DNA of 30,029 bases from a bacterium (lineage in GTDB: Bacteria; Patescibacteriota; Patescibacteriia; Patescibacteriales; GWC2-42-12). Made by a program: the position numbers and the translations under genes. Shown here piece after piece: positions 7,195 to 15,310 of this stretch. The notes under the pieces were generated by a model, which was not told the origin of the DNA, ran no database searches, and saw nothing but the letters and a program-made list of their open reading frames with translations. Each line of letters begins with the position of its first letter. Within the stretch, counting starts at the first letter, position 1. The stretch covers positions 1 to 30,029 of the forward strand of contig JAURWF010000050.1 in assembly GCA_030655095.1 (NCBI GenBank). Direction: 5' to 3'.

Positions 7195-8103
7195 ATGACT
7201 TTAAAACAAATTTTACAAGAAAATATTTTAAAATTAAAATTAAAAAAAATAAAAAATCCGCATCTTGAGGCGGAACTTTTATTATCCAATATTTTAAAAA
7301 AACCACGAGAGTTTTTATTAACTCACAACGAATATAAATTAGCTAAATCACAAATTACAAAATATCAATCACTAATTAATAGAAGAATAAAAGGCGAACC
7401 AATCGCTTATTTAACAGGACATAAAGAGTTTTATGGTCTAGATTTTTTTGTAAATAAAAATACGCTAATTCCTCGTCCAGAAACAGAATTAATGGTTGAC
7501 GAAGCGATAAAATTAATAATTCAAGATGGCTCACAACCAACAACCATAATAGATATTGGTACTGGGTCTGGGTGCATTATTATTACGCTAGCAAAACTAA
7601 TTATTAATTATCAATTACAAATTACGAATTACGAATTTTTTGGAATTGATATTTCAAAAAAAGCTTTATTTATTGCCAAAAAAAATGCTAAATTTCACAA
7701 TGTTGATAAAAATATAAAATTTCTTCACGGTAATTTGCTTGAACCAATTATTAATAATAAAAAATACAAAATACAAAATACAAAATACATTATTCTCGCC
7801 AATCTCCCATATTTAACACCAACTCAAATAAAAAATTCACCAACAATAAAATACGAGCCAAAATTAGCGCTAACTGCTGGTTTAGACGGACTTAAATATT
7901 ATCAACAATTATTTAAACAAGTAACTTATTTAATACAAAATACAAAATACAAAATACAAAATACATTATCTGTATTATGTGAAATAGATCCGAGCCAAAC
8001 AACTTTAATAAAAAAATTAATAAAAAAATATTTCCAACAAGCAAAACTACAAATAAAAGAAGACCTAGCAGACCATAATAGATTAATAATTATTACTTTT
8101 TAA
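7195..8103 (+). CDS. prmC: Release factor glutamine methyltransferase PrmC
   Basis: PrmC transfers a methyl group from S-adenosylmethionine to the glutamine of the GGQ motif of release factors. Visible are the N-terminal helical domain, PRPETE (93-98), the SAM-binding DIGTGSGCI (120-128) and the catalytic motif NLPY (203-206), a known variant of NPPY. Three places contain nucleotide repeats that translate into low-complexity peptide: about 136-147 (INYQLQITNYEF), 189-198 and 246-258 (the last two encoded by AAAATAC repeats). They lie in loops between family motifs and probably do not destroy the enzyme. The ATG at 7195 follows prfA by 8 bases. Confidence 0.94.
   Translation: MTLKQILQENILKLKLKKIKNPHLEAELLLSNILKKPREFLLTHNEYKLAKSQITKYQSLINRRIKGEPIAYLTGHKEFYGLDFFVNKNTLIPRPETELMVDEAIKLIIQDGSQPTTIIDIGTGSGCIIITLAKLIINYQLQITNYEFFGIDISKKALFIAKKNAKFHNVDKNIKFLHGNLLEPIINNKKYKIQNTKYIILANLPYLTPTQIKNSPTIKYEPKLALTAGLDGLKYYQQLFKQVTYLIQNTKYKIQNTLSVLCEIDPSQTTLIKKLIKKYFQQAKLQIKEDLADHNRLIIITF
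7599..7636 (+). repeat. ATTACGAATT-type repeat inside prmC
   Basis: Words of the type AATTATCAATTACAAATTACGAATT run through the coding frame. Similar A/T-rich words recur in CPR genomes both between and within genes. Confidence 0.6.
7761..7788 (+). repeat. Four tandem AAAATAC units inside prmC
   Basis: Four perfect copies of the 7-bp unit AAAATAC. Because 7 is not a multiple of three, the reading frame shifts in each copy and gives KYKIQNTKY-like peptide. The same array occurs again at 7937-7964. Confidence 0.95.
7937..7964 (+). repeat. Second AAAATAC array inside prmC
   Basis: Again four perfect copies of AAAATAC, preceded by a partial one. It encodes NTKYKIQNT. Unequal exchange between the two arrays would delete the catalytic core of prmC. 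Confidence 0.95.
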
Positions 8104-8129
8104 TTTAAAAAAATATTCTTATAATTTTT

Positions 8130-8375
8130 TTAAATTTTTCTCGACTCTCTTATATACTCTTTCAATATTTTGAAAGGAGTATCTGACTTAAAAGTCGCTG
8201 TTAACTCTGGATATTCACTATCTATAATAGCGATACCATTATTTTCATTTCTTTTTATTGATTGTCCTCGAAGAAGAAACTTCTCTAACGTTTTAAACTC
8301 ATCATCCCTTATAGCTTCTCCTGGTTGACTCTTTTCAAGCTCCACTTTATCTATTGATTCTTTTAATGTTTCCAT
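8130..8375 (-). CDS. Small protein of unknown function
   Basis: This 81-residue protein is not recognised. It is mixed in charge, with acidic and basic residues throughout, and has no membrane segment or signal peptide. It begins METLKESIDKVELEK and contains the segment NGIAIIDSEYPELTATFKSD, which could be a small alpha-beta fold. The gene starts 27 bases after rplY ends and is probably the last gene of that unit. It converges with prmC, and no clear terminator is seen in the 26 bases between them. Confidence 0.6.
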   Translation of the reverse strand: METLKESIDKVELEKSQPGEAIRDDEFKTLEKFLLRGQSIKRNENNGIAIIDSEYPELTATFKSDTPFKILKEYIRESRKI

Positions 8376-8401
8376 ATATTTTTTAATAATAAATTAATAA
8401 A

Positions 8402-9085
8402 TTATTTTTTGTTCTCTTTTTCATTTTTCTTTCCCTTATCTCCTGCGCTAGCGACTACTGTTGCTTCCTTGCCTTTAACTTCAGGCGCAATTTCTGCTAC
8501 TTGCTGAACAACCGCTTTTTCTTCTGTTACTTCAGCTACACTTACTACAACTTCATTGGTCTGACTTACTAATGTCATTCCATTAGGCATAATAATATCA
8601 TTCAAATGTATCAAATCAGCAAAAGTTGTTAATTTAGATAAATCAATATCAATATGATCAACTAAATCGCCTGGCAAACATTCTACTTCTACGCTATCTA
8701 CACCCTTAATTATAGTACCTCCTAATGTTTTAACAACAGGAGCTTCGCCAATAAAATTAAAAGGGATTTCAGTAGTAATTGGTTTATTCATATTTATCTG
8801 ATAAAAATCAATATGAATAACATTGCCTTTAACGCTATCTTTTTGTACAGCCTTAATAATTACTTTAATTGACTTTTGACCATCAATAACTAAATCAATT
8901 AAATTAGACTCCCCTGCCAAACGAAAAACACGATTAAATTCGTTTTGTTTAATTTTTATATTAACATTATCAATGCCTGGGCCATAAATGACCGCGGGAA
9001 CATAGCCTTCAGCTCTATTTTTTTTAGCTTTGTCTTCATTTTTCTCACTTCTTGTTTGTGCATCTAACTTTATTTCTTTGGCCAT
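8402..9085 (-). CDS. rplY: 50S ribosomal protein bL25, CTC form
   Basis: bL25 binds 5S rRNA in the large ribosomal subunit. This long form (also called CTC or TL5) has the N-terminal 5S-binding domain (residues 1-90, with GYVPAVIYGPGIDNVNIKI at 27-45) and a second beta-rich domain (about 95-185, containing VECLPGDLVDHIDIDLS). The C-terminal tail of about 40 residues is alanine-, glutamate- and lysine-rich and probably disordered. 51 bases separate it from rodA upstream. No strong promoter is seen in that gap. Confidence 0.95.
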   Translation of the reverse strand: MAKEIKLDAQTRSEKNEDKAKKNRAEGYVPAVIYGPGIDNVNIKIKQNEFNRVFRLAGESNLIDLVIDGQKSIKVIIKAVQKDSVKGNVIHIDFYQINMNKPITTEIPFNFIGEAPVVKTLGGTIIKGVDSVEVECLPGDLVDHIDIDLSKLTTFADLIHLNDIIMPNGMTLVSQTNEVVVSVAEVTEEKAVVQQVAEIAPEVKGKEATVVASAGDKGKKNEKENKK

Positions 9086-9136
9086 AAAATAAGCAGTTAA
9101 GGTCTGTCAGAAATACTCTTTCAACAAACCGGTTAA

Positions 9137-10234
9137 TTAATAATTTATTTTTGATCTAATAATAATACTCTCTACCACTCCAACTAACATTAAATTGGAA
9201 ATCATTGCGCTACCACCGTAGCTTAAAAATGGTAAAGAAATACCGACTACAGGCAAGATGCCTATGTTCATACCAATATTAATAAACATTTCAATAAAAA
9301 TCAAGCACATAACACCTAAAATAAAAAAAATACCAAAATCATTGTTAATTTTTCTTAAATAATAGAGACAACGATAAAAGAAAATGGCAAAAAATAACAA
9401 AACCAAAAACACTCCAATAAAACCGGATTCTTCAGCTACTACTGCAAAAATAAAATCAGTTTGAGCTTCTGGCAAAAATTTTAGCTGTGATTGCGAACCA
9501 AAACCCAATCCACGACCGATAATCCCTCCTGAACCAACAGCAATAATAGCTTGAGAAATATTATATCCTTGTTCTAAAGAGCTAGCCGACGGATTCAAAA
9601 AAGTAAGAATTCTTTCTTTCTGATAAGTTTTAAAAAGAAATAACCACGACATTGACATCGTTATAACCATAATCAAGCCTATCGCTAATAAATACTTTTT
9701 ATTCAAGCCAATCAAAGTTGTCATAACAAACCAGAGCAAAAAAAGCATTAAAGCTGAACCAAAATCAGGTTGAGCTAAAACTAAAATAAGAAAAATTGCC
9801 AAACCACTGCCTGTTAACAAAATATGTTTTAATGGGTTTATTCTTATTGATACTGAAGAAAAATAGCGAGCCAAAAATAAAATCAAAATAAATTTAATAA
9901 ATTCAACTGGTTGCAAGCTAAAATTACCAATATCAAACCAACCTCTAGTACCACGAATAGTTTGACCAAACACTAAAACTCCAGATAAAACAACGACTCC
10001 TAATATAAAAAAATAATTACTATAACTTCTTAATAAATGATAATCAAAAAAAGCAAAACAAAAAAGCAATAATAAACCAATAGTCACAAAAAAAATTTGC
10101 TTTTTAAAATTAAACAAATCAGCTGTATTTTGACCTAAAGCAACACTATAAATTTCGGCCAAACCAAAACAAACCAAAAGTAAAGCTGATGAAAATAAAA
10201 TCCAATCAAATTTTTTTAAATATAAAAAAAACAT
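9137..10234 (-). CDS. rodA: RodA/FtsW-type peptidoglycan glycosyltransferase
   Basis: SEDS-family proteins polymerise lipid II into glycan strands at the cytoplasmic membrane. The 365 residues form about ten membrane segments. Family motifs are visible: QPVE (109-112), QPDFGSAL (155-162), GYNISQAIIAVGSGG (223-237) and FLPEAQTDFIF (253-263), where D260 corresponds to the catalytic aspartate. The ending GISLPFLSYGGSAM is also typical. Overall layout favours RodA (elongation) over FtsW, but no partner penicillin-binding protein or mre gene is in the window. It follows a membrane-protein gene by 8 bases. Confidence 0.93.
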   Translation of the reverse strand: MFFLYLKKFDWILFSSALLLVCFGLAEIYSVALGQNTADLFNFKKQIFFVTIGLLLLFCFAFFDYHLLRSYSNYFFILGVVVLSGVLVFGQTIRGTRGWFDIGNFSLQPVEFIKFILILFLARYFSSVSIRINPLKHILLTGSGLAIFLILVLAQPDFGSALMLFLLWFVMTTLIGLNKKYLLAIGLIMVITMSMSWLFLFKTYQKERILTFLNPSASSLEQGYNISQAIIAVGSGGIIGRGLGFGSQSQLKFLPEAQTDFIFAVVAEESGFIGVFLVLLFFAIFFYRCLYYLRKINNDFGIFFILGVMCLIFIEMFINIGMNIGILPVVGISLPFLSYGGSAMISNLMLVGVVESIIIRSKINY

Positions 10235-10242
10235 AAAAGAGT

Positions 10243-11199
10243 CTATAAAGTTTCAGCTCCCTTGCCTTTATATTTAATATAAATATTTTTATCCAGAATA
10301 TTTATATCTGGGATAATTTTTACTTCATCAACACGACCAATGTTGCCTGGCCAGCTTAATTGAATTAAACGAGTCTGTCCAGACATAAAATCCGTCAGAG
10401 TATATTTATTAATATTAATAACAGTATTATTACTAAAAAATAAAATTAAATAATCAATAAACCAATAATTATATGGCGTTTTATTATAAGAATTGTAGCT
10501 TAATTGATTTAATTCTAGCTTTTGTGATAACTCGTTTTGACCAGCTGGAATAAATTTAACATCAGTATTAATAATATTTAGATGAGTATCATAATAATCT
10601 TGCCAATTAGTAATTTGGCGATCAATCCTTGACCATTTTGAATTTTCAACAACCAATTGAACATCTGTTGGCTGATAAGAAAAATCTTGAGCTAAAACAA
10701 AAAGATATTTTGATTCACCAGGAAAAATAAAACCAGATTGCTGTTTAGTTTTTTTACCATTAACTAAAAAATAATAATCAAATTTACCCCAAAATTTTAA
10801 ATTAATATTTTTTATTTGAACAAGTAAGTCATATTTTTTATTGGTTGAAAGCAAAGCTTGAGCTGGATATATTACTAAATCCTTAGCAGCCATCTGCACT
10901 AAATAACTATGATCAAGTCCTTTAGTTTCTATTAATTGTTGTATCATTATTTCATCTTCTTTTATTCCACGAACAAAATAATAAGTAAAGCTGTAAATAG
11001 TATATATCCAAGATATAGCTGAAATAATTATCAAAATAAAAATCAATATTAAACGCATTTGTTTAATATGTTCAACATACCACAAGCCAAAATTTAATTT
11101 ATTAATAGACAGCCCATCTGAATCCTGAAATTTTTTTATTTGCTGATCAATATCTTCAGCTGTATCTTTTTTTTTATTAACAGGAAAACTATTCTCCAT
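10243..11199 (-). CDS. Conserved-type membrane protein upstream of rodA, unknown
   Basis: I do not recognise a named family. The 318-residue protein has a cytoplasmic N-terminus (about 50 residues, charged), one membrane helix at about 51-72 (LILIFILIIISAISWIYTIY) and an external part of about 245 residues. The external part is rich in beta-forming stretches and asparagine, and it has two repeated-looking halves around YDLLVQIKNINLKFWGKFDYYF and VKIIPDINILDKN. Its position directly before rodA suggests a role at the cell envelope. An extended -10 promoter lies upstream at 11246-11254. Confidence 0.7.
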   Translation of the reverse strand: MENSFPVNKKKDTAEDIDQQIKKFQDSDGLSINKLNFGLWYVEHIKQMRLILIFILIIISAISWIYTIYSFTYYFVRGIKEDEIMIQQLIETKGLDHSYLVQMAAKDLVIYPAQALLSTNKKYDLLVQIKNINLKFWGKFDYYFLVNGKKTKQQSGFIFPGESKYLFVLAQDFSYQPTDVQLVVENSKWSRIDRQITNWQDYYDTHLNIINTDVKFIPAGQNELSQKLELNQLSYNSYNKTPYNYWFIDYLILFFSNNTVININKYTLTDFMSGQTRLIQLSWPGNIGRVDEVKIIPDINILDKNIYIKYKGKGAETL

Positions 11200-11245
11200 A
11201 AATTTTTATCTATTTTTATATACTTATTTTAACATAAGACAACCT

Positions 11246-11254
11246 ATTATAACA
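11246..11254 (-). promoter_or_regulatory. Extended -10 promoter for the rodA unit
   Basis: On the minus strand TGTTATAAT is a perfect extended -10 (TATAAT is ATTATA at 11246-11251 on the plus strand). No good -35 box is present. It would drive the unknown membrane gene, rodA, rplY and the small gene. Confidence 0.45.
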
Positions 11255-11270
11255 AATAACACGCGTTTCC

Positions 11271-11299
11271 TTGCATAATTACAAGCTCTTTGCTAAGAT
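11271..11299 (+). promoter_or_regulatory. Promoter for gyrB
   Basis: TTGCAT (11271-11276) and TAAGAT (11294-11299) lie 17 bases apart. Predicted start is near 11306, about 70 bases before gyrB. The promoter is back to back with that of the rodA unit. Confidence 0.45.
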
Positions 11300-11315
11300 T
11301 ATGATAGTTAAAATA

Positions 11316-11337
11316 GCCCTAAAATATGGGCGTTTTT
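11316..11337 (+). terminator. Terminator-like hairpin in the gyrB leader
   Basis: GCCC (11316-11319) pairs with GGGC (11328-11331), flanked by AAAA on the left and TTTTT (11333-11337) on the right. It lies downstream of the predicted gyrB promoter and could attenuate gyrB, or it may be a leftover terminator. Confidence 0.35.
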
Positions 11338-11376
11338 GTATTAAAATAACTAATATTACAATAAGAATAAACAAAT

Positions 11377-13431
11377 ATGTCAGACAAAAAATCTTCTGAA
11401 AAATCGCCTAGCTCAACTTACAATGCTGAATCTATTGTAATACTTGAAGGATTAGACCCTGTACGAAAAAGACCAGGAATGTATATTGGATCAACTTCGT
11501 CTACCGGCTTGCATCATTTAATTTGGGAAGTCGTTGACAATGGTATTGATGAAGCTATGGCAGGATTTGCAACAGAAATTAGCACAACCTTATTAAAAAA
11601 CGGATTAGTTGAAGTTTCTGACAATGGTCGTGGCATTCCTGTAGATATTCACAAAACAACCAAAGTTTCTGCATTAGAAACTGTTTTAACTAAATTACAC
11701 GCTGGTGGAAAATTCGGCGAAGGTGGTGGCTACAAAGTGTCTGGTGGATTGCATGGCGTAGGAGTTTCAGTTGTTAATGCCTTAAGCGAATATCTAAAAG
11801 CTGAAATATACCGAGATGGCAAAGTTTGGATGCAAGAATATCAAAGAGGTAAACCGCTAGAAAAAGCTAAACCTGTTAATAATACTAAAAAAACAGGCAC
11901 AACAATTACTTTCAAGGCTGATTATCAAATTTTTGAAGAGTTAGAATATAATTGGGGAAAAATTTTAGACCGCTTACGACAACAAGCATATTTAACAAAA
12001 GGCATTACTATTAAATTATCTGACAAAAGAGAAAAACACCGAGCCAAAAATTATACATTTCACTTTGAAGGCGGAATCAAGGCTTATGTAAAATCATTAA
12101 ACCAAAACAATGCTGTTAAAAATGAAACTATCTTCTATATTGAAAAAGAAATCAATGACACAAAAGTTGAAGTCTCTTTGCAATATAATGATGGCTTTAA
12201 CGAAACTACCCTAGCTTTTGCTAATAACATCATAAATCTGGACGGCGGAACTCATATGGTCGGATTTCGCACAGCCCTAACTAGAACATTAAATAACTAT
12301 GCTCGCAATCAAAAACTACTCAAAGAAAAAGAAGAAAATTTAACAGGAGAAGATGTTCGAGAAGGTTTAACAGCAATTATTAGTGTTAAATTAGCTAATC
12401 CTCAATTTGAAGGGCAAACCAAAGGCAAGCTAGGCAATACTGAAATCAAAACTTATGTAGAACAAATTTTTGGTGACAGCTTTAACGCTTTTTTAGAAGA
12501 ACATCCAAAAGAAGCTGAAGCTATTATCGGTAAATGTTGTTTATCTGCTCAAGCAAGAATCGCGGCTAGAACAGCTAGAGCTTCTATTCTAAGAAAAGGA
12601 GCGCTAGAAGGCATGACTTTGCCTGGTAAACTAGCAGATTGTTCCAGCCGCAAACCCGAAGAAAGTGAACTTTATATTGTTGAGGGAGATTCAGCCGGTG
12701 GCTCAGCCAAACAAGGTCGTAATCGTAGATTTCAAGCAATATTGCCTTTACGCGGAAAAATTTTAAATGTTGAACGAGCAAGATTAGATAGAATGCTAGC
12801 TAATAATGAAATAAAAAACTTAGTAATCGCCTTAGGCACTAATATTGATGACCAATTCGATATAACAAAATTACGTTATCATCGCATTATTATTATGACT
12901 GATGCTGATGTTGATGGCGCGCATATTAGAACTTTACTTTTAACACTGTTTTTCAGACATTTTACTCCAATGGTTCTAAACGGCAATCTCTATGTTGCTC
13001 AACCACCTCTTTATCAATTAAAAAAAGGGGCGACAATAAAATATGCCTACACTGACCAAGAAAAAGAAAATATTATTAAAGAAATGGGCGGAAAAACCGA
13101 AGAAATTATTGAAGTTGCTGAAGAAGAATCAGAAAAATCAGAAACATCAGAAGAAACAAATGAAGCTGAAGTAGATGAAGAGACAAAACAAACAAAAACC
13201 AAAGCTCCTGCACATATTATGATTCAACGCTACAAAGGTTTGGGAGAAATGAATCCAACGCAACTTTGGGAGACTACAATGGATCCCGCTACTCGCATTA
13301 TGAAGCAAGTTAATGTTGAAGACGTTGTGGCTGCCAATGAAATTTTTGAAATATTAATGGGCGGCGACGTAGCTCCTCGTAAACACTTCATCCAAACACA
13401 CGCAAAAAAAGTAGAAAATTTGGATATTTAA
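11377..13431 (+). CDS. gyrB: DNA gyrase subunit B
   Basis: GyrB is the ATPase and TOPRIM subunit of DNA gyrase, which introduces negative supercoils. The 684 residues show the ATP-binding signatures EVVDNGIDEA (51-60), DNGRGIP (82-88) and GGLHGVGVSVVNALS (123-137). The TOPRIM motifs are EGDSAGG (436-442) and DADVDG (509-514), and the C-terminal segment is QRYKGLGEMNP. An acidic insert rich in glutamate (about 570-608) interrupts the usual sequence between the TOPRIM part and the QRYKGLGEMN segment and is probably a flexible loop. gyrA is not in the window. Parallel ParE cannot be fully excluded, but the N-terminal and C-terminal signatures fit GyrB. Confidence 0.96.
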   Translation: MSDKKSSEKSPSSTYNAESIVILEGLDPVRKRPGMYIGSTSSTGLHHLIWEVVDNGIDEAMAGFATEISTTLLKNGLVEVSDNGRGIPVDIHKTTKVSALETVLTKLHAGGKFGEGGGYKVSGGLHGVGVSVVNALSEYLKAEIYRDGKVWMQEYQRGKPLEKAKPVNNTKKTGTTITFKADYQIFEELEYNWGKILDRLRQQAYLTKGITIKLSDKREKHRAKNYTFHFEGGIKAYVKSLNQNNAVKNETIFYIEKEINDTKVEVSLQYNDGFNETTLAFANNIINLDGGTHMVGFRTALTRTLNNYARNQKLLKEKEENLTGEDVREGLTAIISVKLANPQFEGQTKGKLGNTEIKTYVEQIFGDSFNAFLEEHPKEAEAIIGKCCLSAQARIAARTARASILRKGALEGMTLPGKLADCSSRKPEESELYIVEGDSAGGSAKQGRNRRFQAILPLRGKILNVERARLDRMLANNEIKNLVIALGTNIDDQFDITKLRYHRIIIMTDADVDGAHIRTLLLTLFFRHFTPMVLNGNLYVAQPPLYQLKKGATIKYAYTDQEKENIIKEMGGKTEEIIEVAEEESEKSETSEETNEAEVDEETKQTKTKAPAHIMIQRYKGLGEMNPTQLWETTMDPATRIMKQVNVEDVVAANEIFEILMGGDVAPRKHFIQTHAKKVENLDI

Positions 13432-13474
13432 TTTAAATAGTCTGTCGCCAAATACTCTTTTGGATAGAAAAATT

Positions 13475-13507
13475 AAAAAAAGCAGAAATTATTTTCTGCT
13501 TTTTTTT
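13475..13507. terminator. Bidirectional terminator between gyrB and thrS
   Basis: A run of A, then AGCAGAAA (13481-13488), pairs with TTTCTGCT (13493-13500), followed by a T-run to 13507. The mirrored A- and T-runs serve both converging genes. Confidence 0.85.
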
Positions 13508-13539
13508 AATTTTTTAGCTTAAGTTAATTTTTTAATTTT

Positions 13540-15291
13540 TTAATTTTTTTCACTAATTTTTTCTTTTACTTCTTTTATAAACTCTTCTTTATCAATCTCC
13601 CTCGTTATCTTTTCTCCCCTATCTCTAATATTTAATTTATCTGAGGCCATTTCTCTGTCGCCAATTACCAACATATATGGCGCTTTTTCAATAACAGCTT
13701 TTCTAATTTTATTGCCTACTGTTTCGTCTGATGCATCAATCTCTACTCTAATATTATTATGTTTGAATTCATCTGCTAATTTTCTACAAAATTCTATATG
13801 AGACAAACCAACTGAAATTATTTTAACTTGTACTGGCGAAAGCCAAACAGGAAAAACTCCTGCATAATGCTCAATTAAAATCCCCATAAATCTTTCAAAA
13901 GATCCCAAGATTGTACGATGAATTAATACAGGTCTTGCCTCTTTACCATTATTATCTATATATTTACAACCAAATTTCAAAGGCATTTGAAAGTCCAGCT
14001 GAATAGTAGCGCATTGCCATGTTCGCCCGATGGCATCTTCTAATTGATAATCAATTTTCGGCCCATAAAAAGCTCCATCTTTTTCTTTTAATTCATAATT
14101 ATCCAAGCCATAAACTTCATCCAAAACTTCTTTTAAAGCGCTTTCGGCTACATCCCAATCTTTTGCATCTCCCATAAAATCGTCGGGTCTAGTTGATAAA
14201 TAAGCTTTACATTTCATACCAAAAGGCTGATAAATTTTATTAACCAAATTTATAATATTTTTTATTTCTATTTTAATTTGATCCGCTGCTACAAAAATAT
14301 GCGCATCATCTTGCGTAAATTGTTGAACACGAAATAAGCCGTTTAATTGCCCAGACTTTTCCTTGCGAGTAATTAATCCTGGCTCAGCATAACGCAAAGG
14401 CAAATCACGATAAGATTTTAAAGAATTATTATAAATTAAAATTGCACCAGGACAATCCATCGGTCTTAAAGCATATTGTTTCTCGCCTTCATCGGCTGAT
14501 AAAAAATACATATCTTCTTTATAATGATCCCAATGTCCTGATTGTTTCCAAATTGAAACATCAAGCATTGAAGGGCAATAAACATATTTATAATCAAATT
14601 CTGCTTGCATTTCAATCCAAAAATTTTTTAAAGCATCGTAAATTATCATGCCGTTAGGATGAAAAAACGGCATACCAGGAGCGACATCATGAAAAGAAAA
14701 TAAATCCAACTCTTTTCCTATTTTTTTATGATCTCGTTTTTCAGCCTCTTCCATCATCTTTAAATAATTATCAAGTTCTGTTTTATTATTAAATGCCAAA
14801 CCGTAAATTCTAGTAAGCATTTTATTTTTTTCATCACCACGCCAATAAGCACCAGCAATTTTGTCTAATTTAAAACTGCCTAATTGTATTTGACCGCTAG
14901 ATTTAATATGCGGACCACAACACAAATCTTCAAATTCACCCGACTTATAATAACTTACTGTTTTTTTGCCTTGTTTTTCTAAATCTTTTATTAATTCCTC
15001 TTTATAAATTTGTCCACTCTTTTTTTCTTTTTCCAAAGCTTCATTAATTGACAATTCTGATTTTTCAAATAATAAATTGGCTTTAATTATTTTTTTCATT
15101 TCCTCTTCTATGTTCAATAAATCGCTTTCACTAATTTTTATTTCACCATAATCTATATCATAATAAAAACCATTATCAACAGCTGGTCCAATGGCAAATT
15201 TTACATTAGGATATAATTTTAAAATCACAACAGCCATTATATGAGATAAAGAATGACGCGATACTTCTAATTTTTCATTTGTTTGTTCCAT
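13540..15291 (-). CDS. thrS: Threonyl-tRNA synthetase lacking TGS domain
   Basis: ThrRS charges tRNA-Thr with threonine and edits mischarged serine. The 583-residue protein starts directly with the editing domain: HSLSH (H13, H17) and CCGPH (C124-H128) are the editing-site signatures. The class II catalytic core follows, with RPMDCPGA, DDAHIF and PVLIHRTILGS supplying the zinc-binding cysteine and histidines. The C-terminal anticodon-binding domain has VWLSPVQVKIISVG. The N-terminal TGS domain of the usual 640-residue enzyme is missing. The start is supported because the next gene upstream ends only 19 bases away. Confidence 0.96.
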   Translation of the reverse strand: MEQTNEKLEVSRHSLSHIMAVVILKLYPNVKFAIGPAVDNGFYYDIDYGEIKISESDLLNIEEEMKKIIKANLLFEKSELSINEALEKEKKSGQIYKEELIKDLEKQGKKTVSYYKSGEFEDLCCGPHIKSSGQIQLGSFKLDKIAGAYWRGDEKNKMLTRIYGLAFNNKTELDNYLKMMEEAEKRDHKKIGKELDLFSFHDVAPGMPFFHPNGMIIYDALKNFWIEMQAEFDYKYVYCPSMLDVSIWKQSGHWDHYKEDMYFLSADEGEKQYALRPMDCPGAILIYNNSLKSYRDLPLRYAEPGLITRKEKSGQLNGLFRVQQFTQDDAHIFVAADQIKIEIKNIINLVNKIYQPFGMKCKAYLSTRPDDFMGDAKDWDVAESALKEVLDEVYGLDNYELKEKDGAFYGPKIDYQLEDAIGRTWQCATIQLDFQMPLKFGCKYIDNNGKEARPVLIHRTILGSFERFMGILIEHYAGVFPVWLSPVQVKIISVGLSHIEFCRKLADEFKHNNIRVEIDASDETVGNKIRKAVIEKAPYMLVIGDREMASDKLNIRDRGEKITREIDKEEFIKEVKEKISEKN

Positions 15292-15310
15292 ATTTTTATT
15301 AATTTATAAA